NCBI RefSeq assembly: GCF_002939185.1
Contig: NZ_POVL01000015.1
Span: 1-64,000, forward strand
Origin: Enterobacter sichuanensis
GTDB taxonomy: Bacteria > Pseudomonadota > Gammaproteobacteria > Enterobacterales > Enterobacteriaceae
Direction of reading: 5' to 3'
DNA length: 64,000 nucleotides
Shown here: positions 43,962 to 53,934 of the stretch, one piece after another
Numbering within the stretch: position 1 is the first letter of the stretch
Layout of the letters: each line of letters starts with the position of its first letter
Notes under the pieces: model-generated
Seen by the model: only the letters and a program-made list of their open reading frames with translations
What the model was told of the DNA's origin: nothing
Database searches by the model: none
Translations under genes and position numbers: made by a program

Positions 43962-45478
43962 TAATGACAATGCGTAATTCTCTTTTGACCGTACTGGGAA
44001 GTGTTATGTTGCTTGGCGCGGCGCTGCCCGCCCATTCTGAAAGTGTGCTGCGTGTGGGGCTGGGGGCTGACCCGGACATGCTCGACCCGCATCTGGCGCG
44101 CACCTACTATGGCCGCTTCGTGTTTGCCTCCCTGTGTGACAGGCTGGTGGACGTGGATGAAAATCTGAAGGTCGTACCTGGTCTGGCGAAAGACTGGGCC
44201 TGGAGCGACGACGGCAAAACCCTGACCCTGAATTTGCGCGAGGGCGTCACCTTCCATGACGGTGAGAAATTCGATGCGGCCGCCGCAAAATACAACCTCG
44301 ACCGCGCCCTGACCTTAAAAGGCTCCCTGCGTAAAAGCGAGATTTCCTCCGTGGAGTCCGTTGAGGTCACAGGCCCGATGCAGATTGCCCTGCACCTGAA
44401 AACGCCGGACGCCGCGCTGCTGATGCAGCTCACCGACCGCGCGGGTGCGATGATGGCCCCAGACGCGGCGAAAAAGCCGGATTTTGCCGCCCATCCCGTC
44501 TGTTCCGGCCCGTATAAATTCGACAGCCGCGTGTCCCAGGACCGCATCGTTCTGACGCGTTTCGACAATTACTGGAACAAAGACGCCTACCACTTCGACA
44601 AAATTATCTATCTGCCGATCCCGGATGCCTCCGTGCGCCTGGCGAACCTGCGTGCGGGCGATCTCGACCTGACCGAAGGGATTGCCGCCAGCGACGTCAA
44701 AACCGTCGAAGCCGACAGCAAGCTGGCGCTGGCAAAAGTGACCGGTCTGGGCTATCAGGGCATTACCTTCAACATCAATAACGGCAAGGTACCGGCGAAC
44801 GATCCGTTCAGGGACGCCCGCGTGCGTGAGGCGTTTTCTCAGGCCATCGACCGCGATGCGCTAAACCAGGTGGTCTTTGAAGGGCTGTATACGCCAGCCA
44901 ACCAGCCGTTTTCGACGGTGAGCCCGTATCACGTCAACCTGCCGGTGCCACCGCGCGATGTCGACAAAGCCAAAGCGCTGCTGAAAGCGGCAGGCGTCAC
45001 TACGCCGCTGACCGTTAACCTGCTGGTGCCGAACAACCCAACCTCGCAGCAGGTCGGTCAGGTGCTGCAGGCGATGGTCGCTGAGGCGGGCTTTAACCTG
45101 AACCTGCAGATGACCGAATTCGCCACGCTGCTGGATCGCCAGCAGAGCGGTGATTATCAGCTGAGCTTCTCCGGCTGGTCGGGTCGCCCGGATCCGGACG
45201 GCAGCATCTATGGGTTTATTCACAGCAAAGGCACCCTGAACGACGGTCGCTACAGCAACGCCCAGGTCGATGAGTGGCTGACCCAGGCGCGTCTCAGCAA
45301 CGACAAAGCCGTTCGTCAGCCGCTGTACGACAAGGTAGTGAAGCAATTGCAAACCGACATGCCGATTGCCTGGCTCTACTTCGAGCCGCGCATTTTTGGC
45401 CTGAACAAGAAAGTGCAGGGCTTTAAACCTTACCCGGACGGCATCGTGCGTCTGGCTGGCTTAACGCTGGCGAAATAA
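43958..45478 (+). CDS. Periplasmic peptide/solute-binding protein (SBP family 5)
   Basis: The 506 residues have a signal peptide (LTVLGSVMLLGAALPAHS). Hallmarks of the DppA/OppA/GsiB family follow: DPHLARTYYGRFVFASLCDR, FHDGEKFDAAAAKYNLDR and, later, FRDARVREAFSQAIDR. AAGGAA precedes the ATG at 43958. It captures the transported ligand in the periplasm. The ligand cannot be read from sequence, but the adjacent gamma-glutamyltransferase-family enzyme points to a gamma-glutamyl peptide, glutathione-like compound or another amide. Confidence 0.93.
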   Translation: MIMTMRNSLLTVLGSVMLLGAALPAHSESVLRVGLGADPDMLDPHLARTYYGRFVFASLCDRLVDVDENLKVVPGLAKDWAWSDDGKTLTLNLREGVTFHDGEKFDAAAAKYNLDRALTLKGSLRKSEISSVESVEVTGPMQIALHLKTPDAALLMQLTDRAGAMMAPDAAKKPDFAAHPVCSGPYKFDSRVSQDRIVLTRFDNYWNKDAYHFDKIIYLPIPDASVRLANLRAGDLDLTEGIAASDVKTVEADSKLALAKVTGLGYQGITFNINNGKVPANDPFRDARVREAFSQAIDRDALNQVVFEGLYTPANQPFSTVSPYHVNLPVPPRDVDKAKALLKAAGVTTPLTVNLLVPNNPTSQQVGQVLQAMVAEAGFNLNLQMTEFATLLDRQQSGDYQLSFSGWSGRPDPDGSIYGFIHSKGTLNDGRYSNAQVDEWLTQARLSNDKAVRQPLYDKVVKQLQTDMPIAWLYFEPRIFGLNKKVQGFKPYPDGIVRLAGLTLAK

Positions 45479-45496
45479 CTGTCCTGAGGAGAGCCC

Positions 45497-46438
45497 ATGC
45501 TGGAACTGATTTGCAAACGTCTGCTGCTGGCCATCCCGACGCTGTTGCTGGTGAGCATGATGGTCTTCGGGCTGCAAAAACTGCTGCCCGGCGACCCGCT
45601 GATCGCCATGGCCGGGGAGGAGCGCGATCCGGCGGTCATCGCCCAGCTGCGTGCGGAGCTGAATCTCGATGCCCCGATCCCGGTGCAGTATTTCCACTGG
45701 CTGACGCGCGCGCTGCAGGGGGATCTGGGTGTCTCCTTGCGCACCCACGAACCGGTGACGCAGTTAATTGCCAGCAAGCTGCCGGTCACGCTGGAGCTGT
45801 CGCTGCTGGCGATGATTGTTGCGCTGGTGTTCGGCATCAGCATGGGGATCCTCGCCGCAGTGTACAAAAACAGCTGGGTCGATCACGGAGCGAACTTTGT
45901 GGCGATCTCCGGGATCTCAATACCGCACTTCTGGCTGGGGATCCTGCTGATTCTGGTCTTTTCGGTGAACCTGCAGTGGCTGCCCGCGTCCGGCTACGTG
46001 CCGTTCAGTGAAGATCCGATCCAGAACCTGCGAACGCTGCTGCTGCCGGCAGCCGTGCTCGGAACCGGTCTGGCGGCGACGCTGATGCGCCATACGCGCG
46101 CGTCGATGATTGCGGTCCTGAAAGCGGATTACATCCGCACCGCGCGGGCAAAAGGGCTATTGCCGAAAGCGGTGATCTTAAAGCACGCGTTTCGCAACGC
46201 GCTGGTGCCGGTGATCACGCTCACTACGCTGCTGTTCGGCGAGCTGCTGGGCGGTGCGGTACTGACCGAGCAGGTCTTCACCATTCCGGGCTTCGGCAAG
46301 ATGATCGTCGACTCGGTGTTTAACCGTGACTACGCGGTGGTGCAGGGCGTGGTGTTGATCGTGGCGATCGGCTTCCTGCTGCTGAACCTGCTGGCCGACG
46401 TGCTCTACGTCCTTATCAACCCGAAAATGCGAGGTTAA
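45497..46438 (+). CDS. DppB-type peptide ABC permease
   Basis: The 313 residues contain six predicted membrane helices starting at LLLAIPTLLLVSMMVFGLQK. The cytoplasmic EAA loop reads DYIRTARAKGLLPKAVILKHAFRN (two parts: DYIRTARAKGL and VILKHAFRNAL). It forms the heterodimeric channel with the next permease. GAGGAG lies before the ATG. Confidence 0.94.
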   Translation: MLELICKRLLLAIPTLLLVSMMVFGLQKLLPGDPLIAMAGEERDPAVIAQLRAELNLDAPIPVQYFHWLTRALQGDLGVSLRTHEPVTQLIASKLPVTLELSLLAMIVALVFGISMGILAAVYKNSWVDHGANFVAISGISIPHFWLGILLILVFSVNLQWLPASGYVPFSEDPIQNLRTLLLPAAVLGTGLAATLMRHTRASMIAVLKADYIRTARAKGLLPKAVILKHAFRNALVPVITLTTLLFGELLGGAVLTEQVFTIPGFGKMIVDSVFNRDYAVVQGVVLIVAIGFLLLNLLADVLYVLINPKMRG

Positions 46439-46440
46439 CG

Positions 46441-47316
46441 ATGGCGGAACTGACGACACAAACCGTTGCGCCTGCGCTGCCGCGCGCGCAGAGCCGGGTG
46501 CTGAAGAAATTCCTCGCGAACAAGAGCGCAGTGGCTGGCGCAGTGATAGTGGGTTTCTTTGTGCTGGTGGCGCTGCTGGCACCATGGGTAGCCCCGTTCG
46601 ATCCGGTCAAGGCAAACTTCCTGGCGGTGCGCAAAGCGCCGTCGGCGATGTACTGGTTCGGCACCGACGAGCTGGGGCGCGACATCTTATCCCGCATTAT
46701 CTGGGGGGCGCGCACCTCGCTGATGGCGGGCTGTATGTCGGTGGTTATCGCAGTTGTCATCGGCGTGCCGCTGGGGCTGGTGGCAGGTTACTTCCAGAAG
46801 ATGTGGGATGGGGTGATCTCACGCGTTATCGAGGCGCTGCTGGCCTGCCCGTTCCTAATCATGGCGATCGCGCTCGGGGCGTTTTTAGGCCCGAGCCTCA
46901 CCAACGCGATGATCGCCATCGGCCTTTCCGCCATGCCGATCTTCGCCCGCCTGACGCGCGGCCAGGTGATCGCCATTCGCAACGAAGAGTACATCGACGG
47001 CGCGCGGGCGATTGGCCTGCCGGATCGCTGGATCATCATCAAGTACGTCCTGCCCAACGTGATGTCGCCGATCCTGGTCCAGGCCACGCTGGCTATTGCC
47101 TCGGCGATTATTGCCGAAGCCAGCCTGTCGTTTTTAGGGCTGGGGCAGCAGCCGCCCAATCCGTCCTGGGGCTCGATGCTCAACACCGCGAAAGGGTTTC
47201 TTGAGCAGGCGCCGTGGATGTCCATTTTCCCCGGCGTGGCGATTTTCCTCGCCGTGCAGGGCTTTAATTTACTCGGCGACGGGCTGCGCGATGCGCTCGA
47301 TCCGCGCCATGACTAA
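46441..47316 (+). CDS. DppC-type peptide ABC permease
   Basis: The 291 residues have an N-terminal helix (AVAGAVIVGFFVLVALLAPW) and the family motif FGTDELGRDILSRIIWGART. The EAA loop reads EYIDGARAIGLPDRWIIIKY. It begins 3 nt after the partner permease stop codon and is followed 10 nt later by the gamma-glutamyltransferase-like gene. Confidence 0.94.
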   Translation: MAELTTQTVAPALPRAQSRVLKKFLANKSAVAGAVIVGFFVLVALLAPWVAPFDPVKANFLAVRKAPSAMYWFGTDELGRDILSRIIWGARTSLMAGCMSVVIAVVIGVPLGLVAGYFQKMWDGVISRVIEALLACPFLIMAIALGAFLGPSLTNAMIAIGLSAMPIFARLTRGQVIAIRNEEYIDGARAIGLPDRWIIIKYVLPNVMSPILVQATLAIASAIIAEASLSFLGLGQQPPNPSWGSMLNTAKGFLEQAPWMSIFPGVAIFLAVQGFNLLGDGLRDALDPRHD

Positions 47317-47325
47317 GGAGTCATG

Positions 47326-48927
47326 ATGACCAAAGCGCTTGATTTTACGTCCGGTTACCTTTCACGCCGCCCACCGATGATGGGCCATAACGCGGTGGCA
47401 ACGTCTCAGCCGCTGGCGGCGCAGGCGGGGATGAAGATGCTGCAACTGGGCGGGAATGCCGTTGATGCGGCCATTGCCACCGCGATGGCCCTGACGGTGG
47501 TCGAGCCGACCGGCAACGGGATTGGCAGCGATGCCTTCGCCATTGTCTGGGACGGTGAAAAATTGCACGGACTGAACGCGTCGGGTCGTTCACCGGCGAG
47601 CTGGCATGCGGATCTGTTTGCCGGAAAAACCGCGGTGCCGGAAATCGGCTGGGACGCGGTGACCGTACCGGGGGCGGTATCCGGCTGGGTCGCGCTGGCG
47701 GAACGCTTCGGCACGCTGCCGCTGACCACCCTGGCGCAGCCTGCGGTTGACTACGCACGTAACGGTTTCCCCGTCTCGCCGCTGATTGGGCATCTCTGGC
47801 AGCGCGGCTATCTCAAGCTGAAAGATCAGCCGGGCTTCAGCGCCTGCTTCGCGCCGGAAGGCCGCGCCCCGCGCGTGGGGGAGATTTTCCGTAACCCGGC
47901 GCAGGCGAACTCGCTGGAGCTGATTGCGAGAACCAACGGCGAGGCGTTTTACCGTGGCGAGCTGGCGCAGAAAATTGCCGCCTTTGCCAAAGAACATGGC
48001 GCGCACCTGACGGCGGAGGATCTGGCTAACCATCGCGTCGACTGGGTAGAGCTGCTGTCGCGCGACTTCGCGGGCGGCTCGGTGCAGGAGCTGCCGCCGA
48101 ACGGCCAGGGAATTGCCACGCTGATTGCGCTGGGCATTCTTGAGCAGTGTGGTATTGAGAAGCACCATCCGGATTCCGTGCAATCCCTGCACCTGTCCAT
48201 TGAGGCGATGAAGCTGGCGCTGGCGGACCTCGACCGCTACGTGGCGGATGAAGATCATATGGCGTTCGCGGCAAAAGAGTTGCTGAGCGACGCTTATCTG
48301 AAGTCGCGGGCGGCGCTGATCAACCACGACAGCGCGTCTGATTTTGTCTACGGTTCCCCGACGCAGAGCGGCACGGTCTACATCAGCACCGCGGACGCCA
48401 GCGGGATGATGGTCTCGTTTATTCAGTCCAACTATATGGGCTTTGGGTCCGGGATTGTGGTGCCGGATACCGGGATCAGCCTGCAAAACCGCGGCTGCGG
48501 ATTTGTATTGGATCCTGAGCACCCGAACGCGCTGGCGGGCAGCAAACGTCCGTTCCACACCATCATTCCGGGCTTTGCGATGGACGGTAACGGTAAGCCG
48601 CTGATGTCCTTCGGCGTGATGGGCGGGCCGATGCAGGCGCAGGGTCATATGCAGATGGCGCTGCGCATTATGCTGCACGGGCAAAACCCGCAGGCGGCCA
48701 TCGATTCCCCGCGCTGGCGCGTGGTACAGGGCAGGGAGGTGATCGTCGAATCGACGTTCGATCGCAATACTATCGCGGCGCTGCGCGAGCGCGGGCACCA
48801 CATCGTGGTGGAGGATCCGCTTCAGGATTACAACTTCGGTGGTGCCCAGGTGATTTACCGGATGCCGGAAGGGCACTACGTGGCCGCGACGGAGAGCCGC
48901 AAAGACGGGCAGGCGTTGGTGAGTTAA
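47326..48927 (+). CDS. Gamma-glutamyltransferase-family Ntn hydrolase, cytoplasmic type (HpxW/YwrD-like)
   Basis: About 533 residues. The N-terminal GGT motif (LGGNAVDAAIATAMALTVVE, GIGSDAFAI) is present. The autocleavage site and nucleophile Thr are probably in QSGTVYISTADASGMMVSF, followed by oxyanion and substrate segments (LAGSKRPFHTIIPGF, FGVMGGPMQAQGH). There is no signal peptide, unlike periplasmic Ggt. The family includes gamma-glutamyl hydrolases and oxamate amidohydrolase HpxW. Placement after a peptide importer suggests the imported compound is cleaved inside the cell. The ATG at 47326 is preferred (AGGAG 5 nt upstream) over 47323. Confidence 0.88.
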   Translation: MTKALDFTSGYLSRRPPMMGHNAVATSQPLAAQAGMKMLQLGGNAVDAAIATAMALTVVEPTGNGIGSDAFAIVWDGEKLHGLNASGRSPASWHADLFAGKTAVPEIGWDAVTVPGAVSGWVALAERFGTLPLTTLAQPAVDYARNGFPVSPLIGHLWQRGYLKLKDQPGFSACFAPEGRAPRVGEIFRNPAQANSLELIARTNGEAFYRGELAQKIAAFAKEHGAHLTAEDLANHRVDWVELLSRDFAGGSVQELPPNGQGIATLIALGILEQCGIEKHHPDSVQSLHLSIEAMKLALADLDRYVADEDHMAFAAKELLSDAYLKSRAALINHDSASDFVYGSPTQSGTVYISTADASGMMVSFIQSNYMGFGSGIVVPDTGISLQNRGCGFVLDPEHPNALAGSKRPFHTIIPGFAMDGNGKPLMSFGVMGGPMQAQGHMQMALRIMLHGQNPQAAIDSPRWRVVQGREVIVESTFDRNTIAALRERGHHIVVEDPLQDYNFGGAQVIYRMPEGHYVAATESRKDGQALVS

Positions 48928-48938
48928 TGTTTTATCCT

Positions 48939-48972
48939 CCCTCTCCCTTTGGGAGAGGGGCGGGGTGAGGGG
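48939..48972. repeat. Dispersed hairpin repeat, copy 1
   Basis: A perfect 9-bp stem (CCCTCTCCC / GGGAGAGGG) with a TTT loop is followed by a G-rich tail (GCGGGGTGAGGGG). The same hairpin occurs at 62177. It lies between the convergent GGT-like gene and yafV and may end transcription from either side. Confidence 0.8.
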
Positions 48973-48978
48973 AAAATG

Positions 48979-49749
48979 TCACCCAATACTAAACGGATCC
49001 GCATCCTGCCATGCCGGGAACTTCTCGCGATACTCCTGCAATGCCGTCAATGACAGCTCGGCATCAATCCGCGTCGCCTGATGCGGCTCGGCGGTGGCGA
49101 TAATCTCGCCCTGCGGATTCACCACCCGGCTGTCGCCGCGATAGTGATGCCCGTTGCCGTCAGTTCCTACGCGGTTACAGCCCACCACATAGGCCTGGTT
49201 CTCAATCGCGCGCGCCACCAGCAGCGACTGCCAGTGCAGGGAGCGCGGCGCAGGCCAGTTGGCGACATACAGCGCCAGGTCGTAATCGTTGCGGTTGCGT
49301 GACCACACAGGGAAGCGCAGGTCATAGCAGACCAGCGGCAAAATACGCCAGCCGCGCCATTCGAATACCACGCGCGCGTTACCCGCTTCATAGTGATGAT
49401 GCTCATCCGCCATGCGGAACAGGTGACGTTTATCGTAAAAATGCACTTTCCCTTCCGGCTCAACCAGCAGGAAGCGGTTCACCGGCCCGCGTTCGGTTTG
49501 CAGGGCGGCGCTGCCGGCAATCAGCGCGTTCGTCTGCTGCGCTTTGGTATGCATCCAGGCGACCACCTCCTCCTGCGGCATTGACTGTTTTGCCGCTTCC
49601 ATGGCGAAGCCAGTGGTGAACATCTCCGGCAGGACAATTACATCACGCCCGGTAATGTCTTCCAGTTGACGATCAAAATGGCGCAGGTTGGCGGGGCCAT
49701 CCATCCACACTAAAGGTTGCTGCAAAATAGAAATCTTCAGACCAGGCAC
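48979..49749 (-). CDS. yafV: YafV, carbon-nitrogen hydrolase (omega-amidase)
   Basis: The 256 residues closely follow E. coli YafV throughout (LQQPLVWMDGPANLRHFDRQ at the start, EKFPAWQDAD at the end). The nitrilase-family triad is visible: Glu in VIVLPEMFTTGF, Lys in HFYDKRHLFRM, Cys in LPLVCYDLRFPVWSR. It hydrolyses omega-amides such as alpha-ketoglutaramate and 2-oxosuccinamate in the methionine salvage and amide repair context. In E. coli, ivy lies between yafV and fadE; here the two are adjacent and ivy is absent. Confidence 0.96.
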   Translation of the reverse strand: MPGLKISILQQPLVWMDGPANLRHFDRQLEDITGRDVIVLPEMFTTGFAMEAAKQSMPQEEVVAWMHTKAQQTNALIAGSAALQTERGPVNRFLLVEPEGKVHFYDKRHLFRMADEHHHYEAGNARVVFEWRGWRILPLVCYDLRFPVWSRNRNDYDLALYVANWPAPRSLHWQSLLVARAIENQAYVVGCNRVGTDGNGHHYRGDSRVVNPQGEIIATAEPHQATRIDAELSLTALQEYREKFPAWQDADPFSIG

Positions 49750-49810
49750 AATTCAGACTCCTCAAACGACCGCTTTTTGACACTGTAGCACGACATAAAG
49801 AGAAAATGTG

Positions 49811-49841
49811 GCAATAAAAAACCCCGCGCGCGGCGGGGTTT
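49811..49841 (-). terminator. Intrinsic terminator of fadE
   Basis: Stem AAACCCCGC / GCGGGGTTT with a GCGCG loop; on the minus strand it ends in a TTTTTTATT run, 17 nt after the fadE stop codon. Confidence 0.88.
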
Positions 49842-49857
49842 GTGCAGGCGAAACGGG

Positions 49858-52302
49858 TTATGCCGCTTCAGGTTTACGGTGCTTCTCCGGCAGCTTTACC
49901 GGCTGCGTCGCCAGCTCGTCCGGTTCGAAATCATCCACGTTAATGCTGCGCAGACGGCTCTCTTCGGCTTTCACCAGCAGGGCTGCTTCATCTTTACTGA
50001 TAATGCCACCGGCCAGCGCCTGTTTCGCCAGTTCGTCCAGACGGGTAAACGGCAGGTTTTTGCTCAGCTGTTTACAGATTTTCTGGTGAATCGGGTCGGC
50101 GGCCATCACGTCCAGCAGCGCCTCTTCCAGCAGACCCACCGGGTTATGCGGCGTTGGGGCCAGATACTGACCACGGCCGATACGGGAGCGGGTTGCGCTC
50201 GGTACCTGCAGGATCTTCGCCACTTTATGGTCCAGCTTGTCCGATGGCGCCAGATGATGACGACCGGTCGGGAAGATCACCACGCGCAGGGCACCGGCGA
50301 CAAAGCGGTTCGGGAAGTTTGCCAGCAGATCGTCAATCGCCTGTTCTGCCTGATACATCGCATCCTGAACGCCCCAGTGCACCAGCGGCAGATCCGCTTC
50401 CTGACGGCCTTCATCGTCGTAGCGTTTCAGCACCGCAGAGGCCAGGAAAATCTGGCTCAACACATCCCCCAGACGGGCAGAGATACGTTCGCGACGCTTC
50501 AGGCTGCCGCCAAGTACGGCCATAGAGACGTCGGACAGCAGCGCCAGGTTGGCACTCAGACGGTTAAGATGCTGGTAATAACGTTTTGTCGCATCGCCGG
50601 TTGGCGTCGCGCTGGTAAGACCGCGCGTCAGGCCCAGCCAGAAGCTGCGCACCTTGTTGCTGCCCACGTGACCGATATGTTTGAACAACAGTTTATCGAA
50701 GGCATCCACGTCGTTATTTTGCGCAGCGGCCATCTCTTCCAGGACATAAGGATGGCAGCGAATCGCCCCCTGACCGAAGATCATCATGCTGCGGGTCAGA
50801 ATGTTTGCCCCTTCGACGGTGATGGCAATCGGTGCGCCCTGATAGCCGCGCGCCAGGAAGTTGCCTTCGCCGAGCATAATGCCTTTACCGCCTGCGATAT
50901 CCATCGCGTCAATGATCGACTGCTGCGCGCGGTGGGTACAGTGGTACTTCACAATGGCGGACAGCACGGCCGGTTTTTCGCCCAGCATGATGCCGTAGGT
51001 AATCAGCGACGCGGCGGCGTCCATCACGTAAGCGTTGCCCGCGATACGCGCCAGCGGCTCTTCGATACCTTCCATCTTGCCGATGGAGATTTTGAACTGA
51101 CGGCGGATATGGGCGTACGCGCCAATTCCCATCGCCACAGACTTCAGACCACCAGTTGAGTTCGACGGCAGGGTAATACCGCGACCCACCGACAGACATT
51201 CCACCAGCATACGCCAGCCCTGACCGGCCATTTTCGGGCCACCGATGATGTAGTCAATCGGCACAAAGATATCCTGACCGCGGGTTGGGCCGTTCTGGAA
51301 CGGCACGTTCAGCGGGAAGTGACGACGACCAATTTCAACGCCTGGCGTCGAGGTAGGGATCAGCGCACAGGTAATGCCCAGATCTTCTTCGCCGCCCAGC
51401 AGTCTTTCCGGGTCAGAGAGCTTAAAGGCCAGACCCAGCACGGTGGCGATAGGCGCCAGCGTGATATAACGCTTGTTCCAGGTCAGGCGCATACCCAGCA
51501 CCTGCTCGCCCTGCCATTCGCCCATGCAGACCACGCCGGTATCCGGGATCGCGCCCGCATCGGAGCCTGCTTCCGGGCTGGTCAGCGCGAAGCAGGGGAT
51601 TTCCTGACCACGCGCCAGACGCGGCAGGTAGTAATCTTTCTGCTCTTCGGTACCGTAATGCTGCAGCAGTTCGCCCGGGCCTAAGGAGTTAGGCACGCCC
51701 ACGGTAATCGCCAGGATCCCGGAAACGCCCGCCAGCTTTTGCAGTACACGCGCCTGAGCGTAGGCGGAGAATTCCAGACCGCCGTACTCTTTCTTAATGA
51801 TCATCGCGAAGAAGCGATGCTCTTTCAGATACGCCCACAGCTCGGGCGGCAGATCGGCCATTTCATGGGTAATGGCAAAGTCGTTCGCCATACGGCACGC
51901 TTCTTCTACCGGGCCATCAATAAAGGCCTGCTCTTCAGCGGTCAGACGCGGCTGCGGGTAGTTATGGAGCTTTTTCCAGTCCGGGTTGCCCTGGAACAGA
52001 TCGCCTTCCCACCAGGTCGTACCGGCATCAATCGCCTCTTTTTCCGTACGCGACATCGGCGGCATCACCTTGCGGAAACCTTTGAACACCGGCGCGGAGA
52101 TCATGGATTTACGCATCGGGGCAAGGTTAAACGGCAGGAGAATGATGGCCAGCGGGACCAAAAGCCAGATAGTCCACAGACCGGCGACGCCAAGCGCAGC
52201 GGTCCAGGCCAGAAGGATCAGGCTGCTCAGAAATAAACTGACGCGGTGATAGAACAACACACCGAGCAGAACAACAGTTGCGAGAATGCTCAAAATCATC
52301 AT
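49858..52302 (-). CDS. fadE: FadE, acyl-CoA dehydrogenase of beta-oxidation
   Basis: The 814 residues equal the E. coli length. The N-terminus has one or two membrane helices ([35 protein letters not shown]). The acyl-CoA dehydrogenase core follows, with [19 protein letters not shown] as the FAD/substrate signature and [18 protein letters not shown] near the C-terminal helical domain. It performs the first oxidation step of fatty acid degradation with FAD. A FadR site overlaps its promoter. It is divergent from gmhA. Confidence 0.97.
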   Translation of the reverse strand: MMILSILATVVLLGVLFYHRVSLFLSSLILLAWTAALGVAGLWTIWLLVPLAIILLPFNLAPMRKSMISAPVFKGFRKVMPPMSRTEKEAIDAGTTWWEGDLFQGNPDWKKLHNYPQPRLTAEEQAFIDGPVEEACRMANDFAITHEMADLPPELWAYLKEHRFFAMIIKKEYGGLEFSAYAQARVLQKLAGVSGILAITVGVPNSLGPGELLQHYGTEEQKDYYLPRLARGQEIPCFALTSPEAGSDAGAIPDTGVVCMGEWQGEQVLGMRLTWNKRYITLAPIATVLGLAFKLSDPERLLGGEEDLGITCALIPTSTPGVEIGRRHFPLNVPFQNGPTRGQDIFVPIDYIIGGPKMAGQGWRMLVECLSVGRGITLPSNSTGGLKSVAMGIGAYAHIRRQFKISIGKMEGIEEPLARIAGNAYVMDAAASLITYGIMLGEKPAVLSAIVKYHCTHRAQQSIIDAMDIAGGKGIMLGEGNFLARGYQGAPIAITVEGANILTRSMMIFGQGAIRCHPYVLEEMAAAQNNDVDAFDKLLFKHIGHVGSNKVRSFWLGLTRGLTSATPTGDATKRYYQHLNRLSANLALLSDVSMAVLGGSLKRRERISARLGDVLSQIFLASAVLKRYDDEGRQEADLPLVHWGVQDAMYQAEQAIDDLLANFPNRFVAGALRVVIFPTGRHHLAPSDKLDHKVAKILQVPSATRSRIGRGQYLAPTPHNPVGLLEEALLDVMAADPIHQKICKQLSKNLPFTRLDELAKQALAGGIISKDEAALLVKAEESRLRSINVDDFEPDELATQPVKLPEKHRKPEAA

Positions 52303-52324
52303 AAAGAAAAGCTCCCTTGCTTGT

Positions 52325-52341
52325 AGGAGGTCTGACCACTT
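52325..52341 (-). promoter_or_regulatory. FadR operator upstream of fadE
   Basis: Read on the minus strand, AAGTGGTCAGACCTCCT fits the FadR consensus AACTGGTCnGACnTGTT with the TGGTC-n-GAC core intact. It ends 23 nt before the fadE start, where FadR represses fadE in E. coli. Confidence 0.8.
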
Positions 52342-52541
52342 GTGATGATATGGTTGTAGTTGATGTTATTTCCTTTAGCAATGTGTTTACAAAATAATTA
52401 CAACCTGGTTCACATTGTTCGCGTTTTCGCCGGCACGAAAAAGCAAAACGCCAGGGGATTCGTATGGCTTTAGCTTCTCGCTTTTCCCGCTATCCGGTAC
52501 ACTCCACTGTGTTATTTCATCAATACTGAAGGATTATCCTC

Positions 52542-53120
52542 ATGTACCAGGATCTTATTCGTAACGAACTGAACGAAGCGGCGGAAACGCTGGCTAACTT
52601 TCTGAAAGATGATGCCAATATTCACGCTATTCAGCGCGCGGCGGTCCTGCTGGCCGACAGTTTCAAAGCCGGTGGCAAAGTGCTTTCCTGCGGTAACGGC
52701 GGTTCCCACTGCGATGCCATGCACTTTGCAGAAGAGCTGACCGGACGCTATCGTGAAAACCGTCCGGGCTACCCGGCGATCGCGATTTCCGACGTGAGCC
52801 ATATCTCCTGCGTGAGCAATGACTTTGGTTACGACTACGTCTTCTCCCGCTACGTTGAAGCGGTGGGTCGTGAAGGTGACGTGCTGCTGGGGATCTCTAC
52901 CTCGGGCAACTCTGCAAACGTGATCAAAGCGATCGCTGCCGCACGTGAAAAAGGGATGAAAGTCATCACCCTGACCGGTAAAGATGGCGGTAAGATGGCC
53001 GGTACGGCGGATATCGAAATCCGTGTGCCGCACTTCGGTTATGCTGATCGTATTCAGGAAATTCACATCAAAGTGATCCATATCCTGATTCAACTGATCG
53101 AAAAAGAGATGGTTAAGTAA
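52542..53120 (+). CDS. gmhA: GmhA, sedoheptulose-7-phosphate isomerase
   Basis: The 192 residues match E. coli GmhA/LpcA in length. The SIS-domain motifs [20 protein letters not shown] and [15 protein letters not shown] bind the sugar phosphate. It makes D-glycero-D-manno-heptose 7-phosphate, the first step of the heptose branch of lipopolysaccharide core synthesis. A GAAGGA ribosome-binding site precedes the ATG. Confidence 0.97.
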   Translation: MYQDLIRNELNEAAETLANFLKDDANIHAIQRAAVLLADSFKAGGKVLSCGNGGSHCDAMHFAEELTGRYRENRPGYPAIAISDVSHISCVSNDFGYDYVFSRYVEAVGREGDVLLGISTSGNSANVIKAIAAAREKGMKVITLTGKDGGKMAGTADIEIRVPHFGYADRIQEIHIKVIHILIQLIEKEMVK

Positions 53121-53129
53121 GACTTCGCT

Positions 53130-53147
53130 GGGGGCATCCTTGCCCCC
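53130..53147 (+). repeat. Intercistronic hairpin between gmhA and yafJ
   Basis: A perfect 7-bp stem GGGGGCA / TGCCCCC with a TCCT loop and no T run, 10 nt after gmhA. It may protect the upstream mRNA or act as a weak terminator. Confidence 0.6.
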
Positions 53148-53166
53148 GCTGTTGTGGAGGTGACGT

Positions 53167-53934
53167 ATGTGCGAACTGCTCGGGATGAGCGCCAATGTGC
53201 CAACCGATATCTGCTTTAGTTTCACCGGGCTGGTGCAGCGCGGTGGAGGAACCGGGCCGCATAAAGACGGCTGGGGCATTACCTTCTACGAAGGCAAAGG
53301 GTGTCGCACGTTCAAAGATCCACAGCCCAGCTTTAACTCACCGATTGCCAAACTGGTGCAGGACTATCCCATCAAGTCGCGCTCGGTGATTGCCCATATT
53401 CGCCAGGCAAACCGCGGCGAAGTGGCGCTGGAAAATACGCATCCGTTTACCCGTGAACTGTGGGGCCGTAACTGGACCTACGCGCACAATGGGCAACTCA
53501 CGGGCTATAAGTCGCTGGAGACGGGCAATTTCCGCCCGGTAGGCGAAACCGACAGCGAAAAAGCCTTTTGCTGGCTGCTGCATAAGCTGACGGAGCGCTA
53601 TCCGCGAACCCCGGGAAACATGGCGGCGGTATTTAAATACATCGCGACGCTGGCCACTGAGCTGCGCGAAAAAGGCGTGTTTAATATGCTGCTCTCTGAC
53701 GGGCGCTATGTGATGGCGTTCTGCTCGACGAACCTGTTCTGGATCACCCGTCGTGCGCCGTTTGGCGTTGCAACGCTACTCGATCAGGATGTGGAGATAG
53801 ACTTTCAGAAAGAGACCACACCGAACGATGTGGTCACTGTCATTGCAACGCAGCCGCTGACGGGCAACGAAACCTGGCAAAAGATTATGCCAGGCGAGTG
53901 GGTACTATTTTGTCTCGGGGACCGTGTAATTTGA
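53167..53934 (+). CDS. yafJ: YafJ, class II glutamine amidotransferase-like protein
   Basis: The 255 residues begin [14 protein letters not shown]. The Cys right after the initiator Met is the N-terminal nucleophile of class II glutamine amidotransferases. Supporting segments are [23 protein letters not shown] and YAHNGQL, the usual substrate-binding motifs. The physiological acceptor is unknown. GGAGG precedes the start. The 3' end overlaps the convergent yafK by 30 bp. Confidence 0.95.
   Translation: MCELLGMSANVPTDICFSFTGLVQRGGGTGPHKDGWGITFYEGKGCRTFKDPQPSFNSPIAKLVQDYPIKSRSVIAHIRQANRGEVALENTHPFTRELWGRNWTYAHNGQLTGYKSLETGNFRPVGETDSEKAFCWLLHKLTERYPRTPGNMAAVFKYIATLATELREKGVFNMLLSDGRYVMAFCSTNLFWITRRAPFGVATLLDQDVEIDFQKETTPNDVVTVIATQPLTGNETWQKIMPGEWVLFCLGDRVI

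Noticed and set aside
47590-48876. 428-codon minus-strand frame opposite the GGT-like gene
   Set aside because: Antisense shadow in GC-rich coding DNA; Arg/His-rich translation without motifs.
47326-48927. Periplasmic Ggt
   Set aside because: No signal peptide; the N-terminus begins directly with a short non-hydrophobic leader before the GGT domain.
49840-51159. Long plus-strand frame opposite fadE
   Set aside because: Shadow of the fadE coding strand; fadE is a clear full-length match with conserved motifs.
48950-52320. ivy (lysozyme inhibitor) between yafV and fadE
   Set aside because: Expected from E. coli gene order, but the 108-bp gap holds only the fadE terminator.
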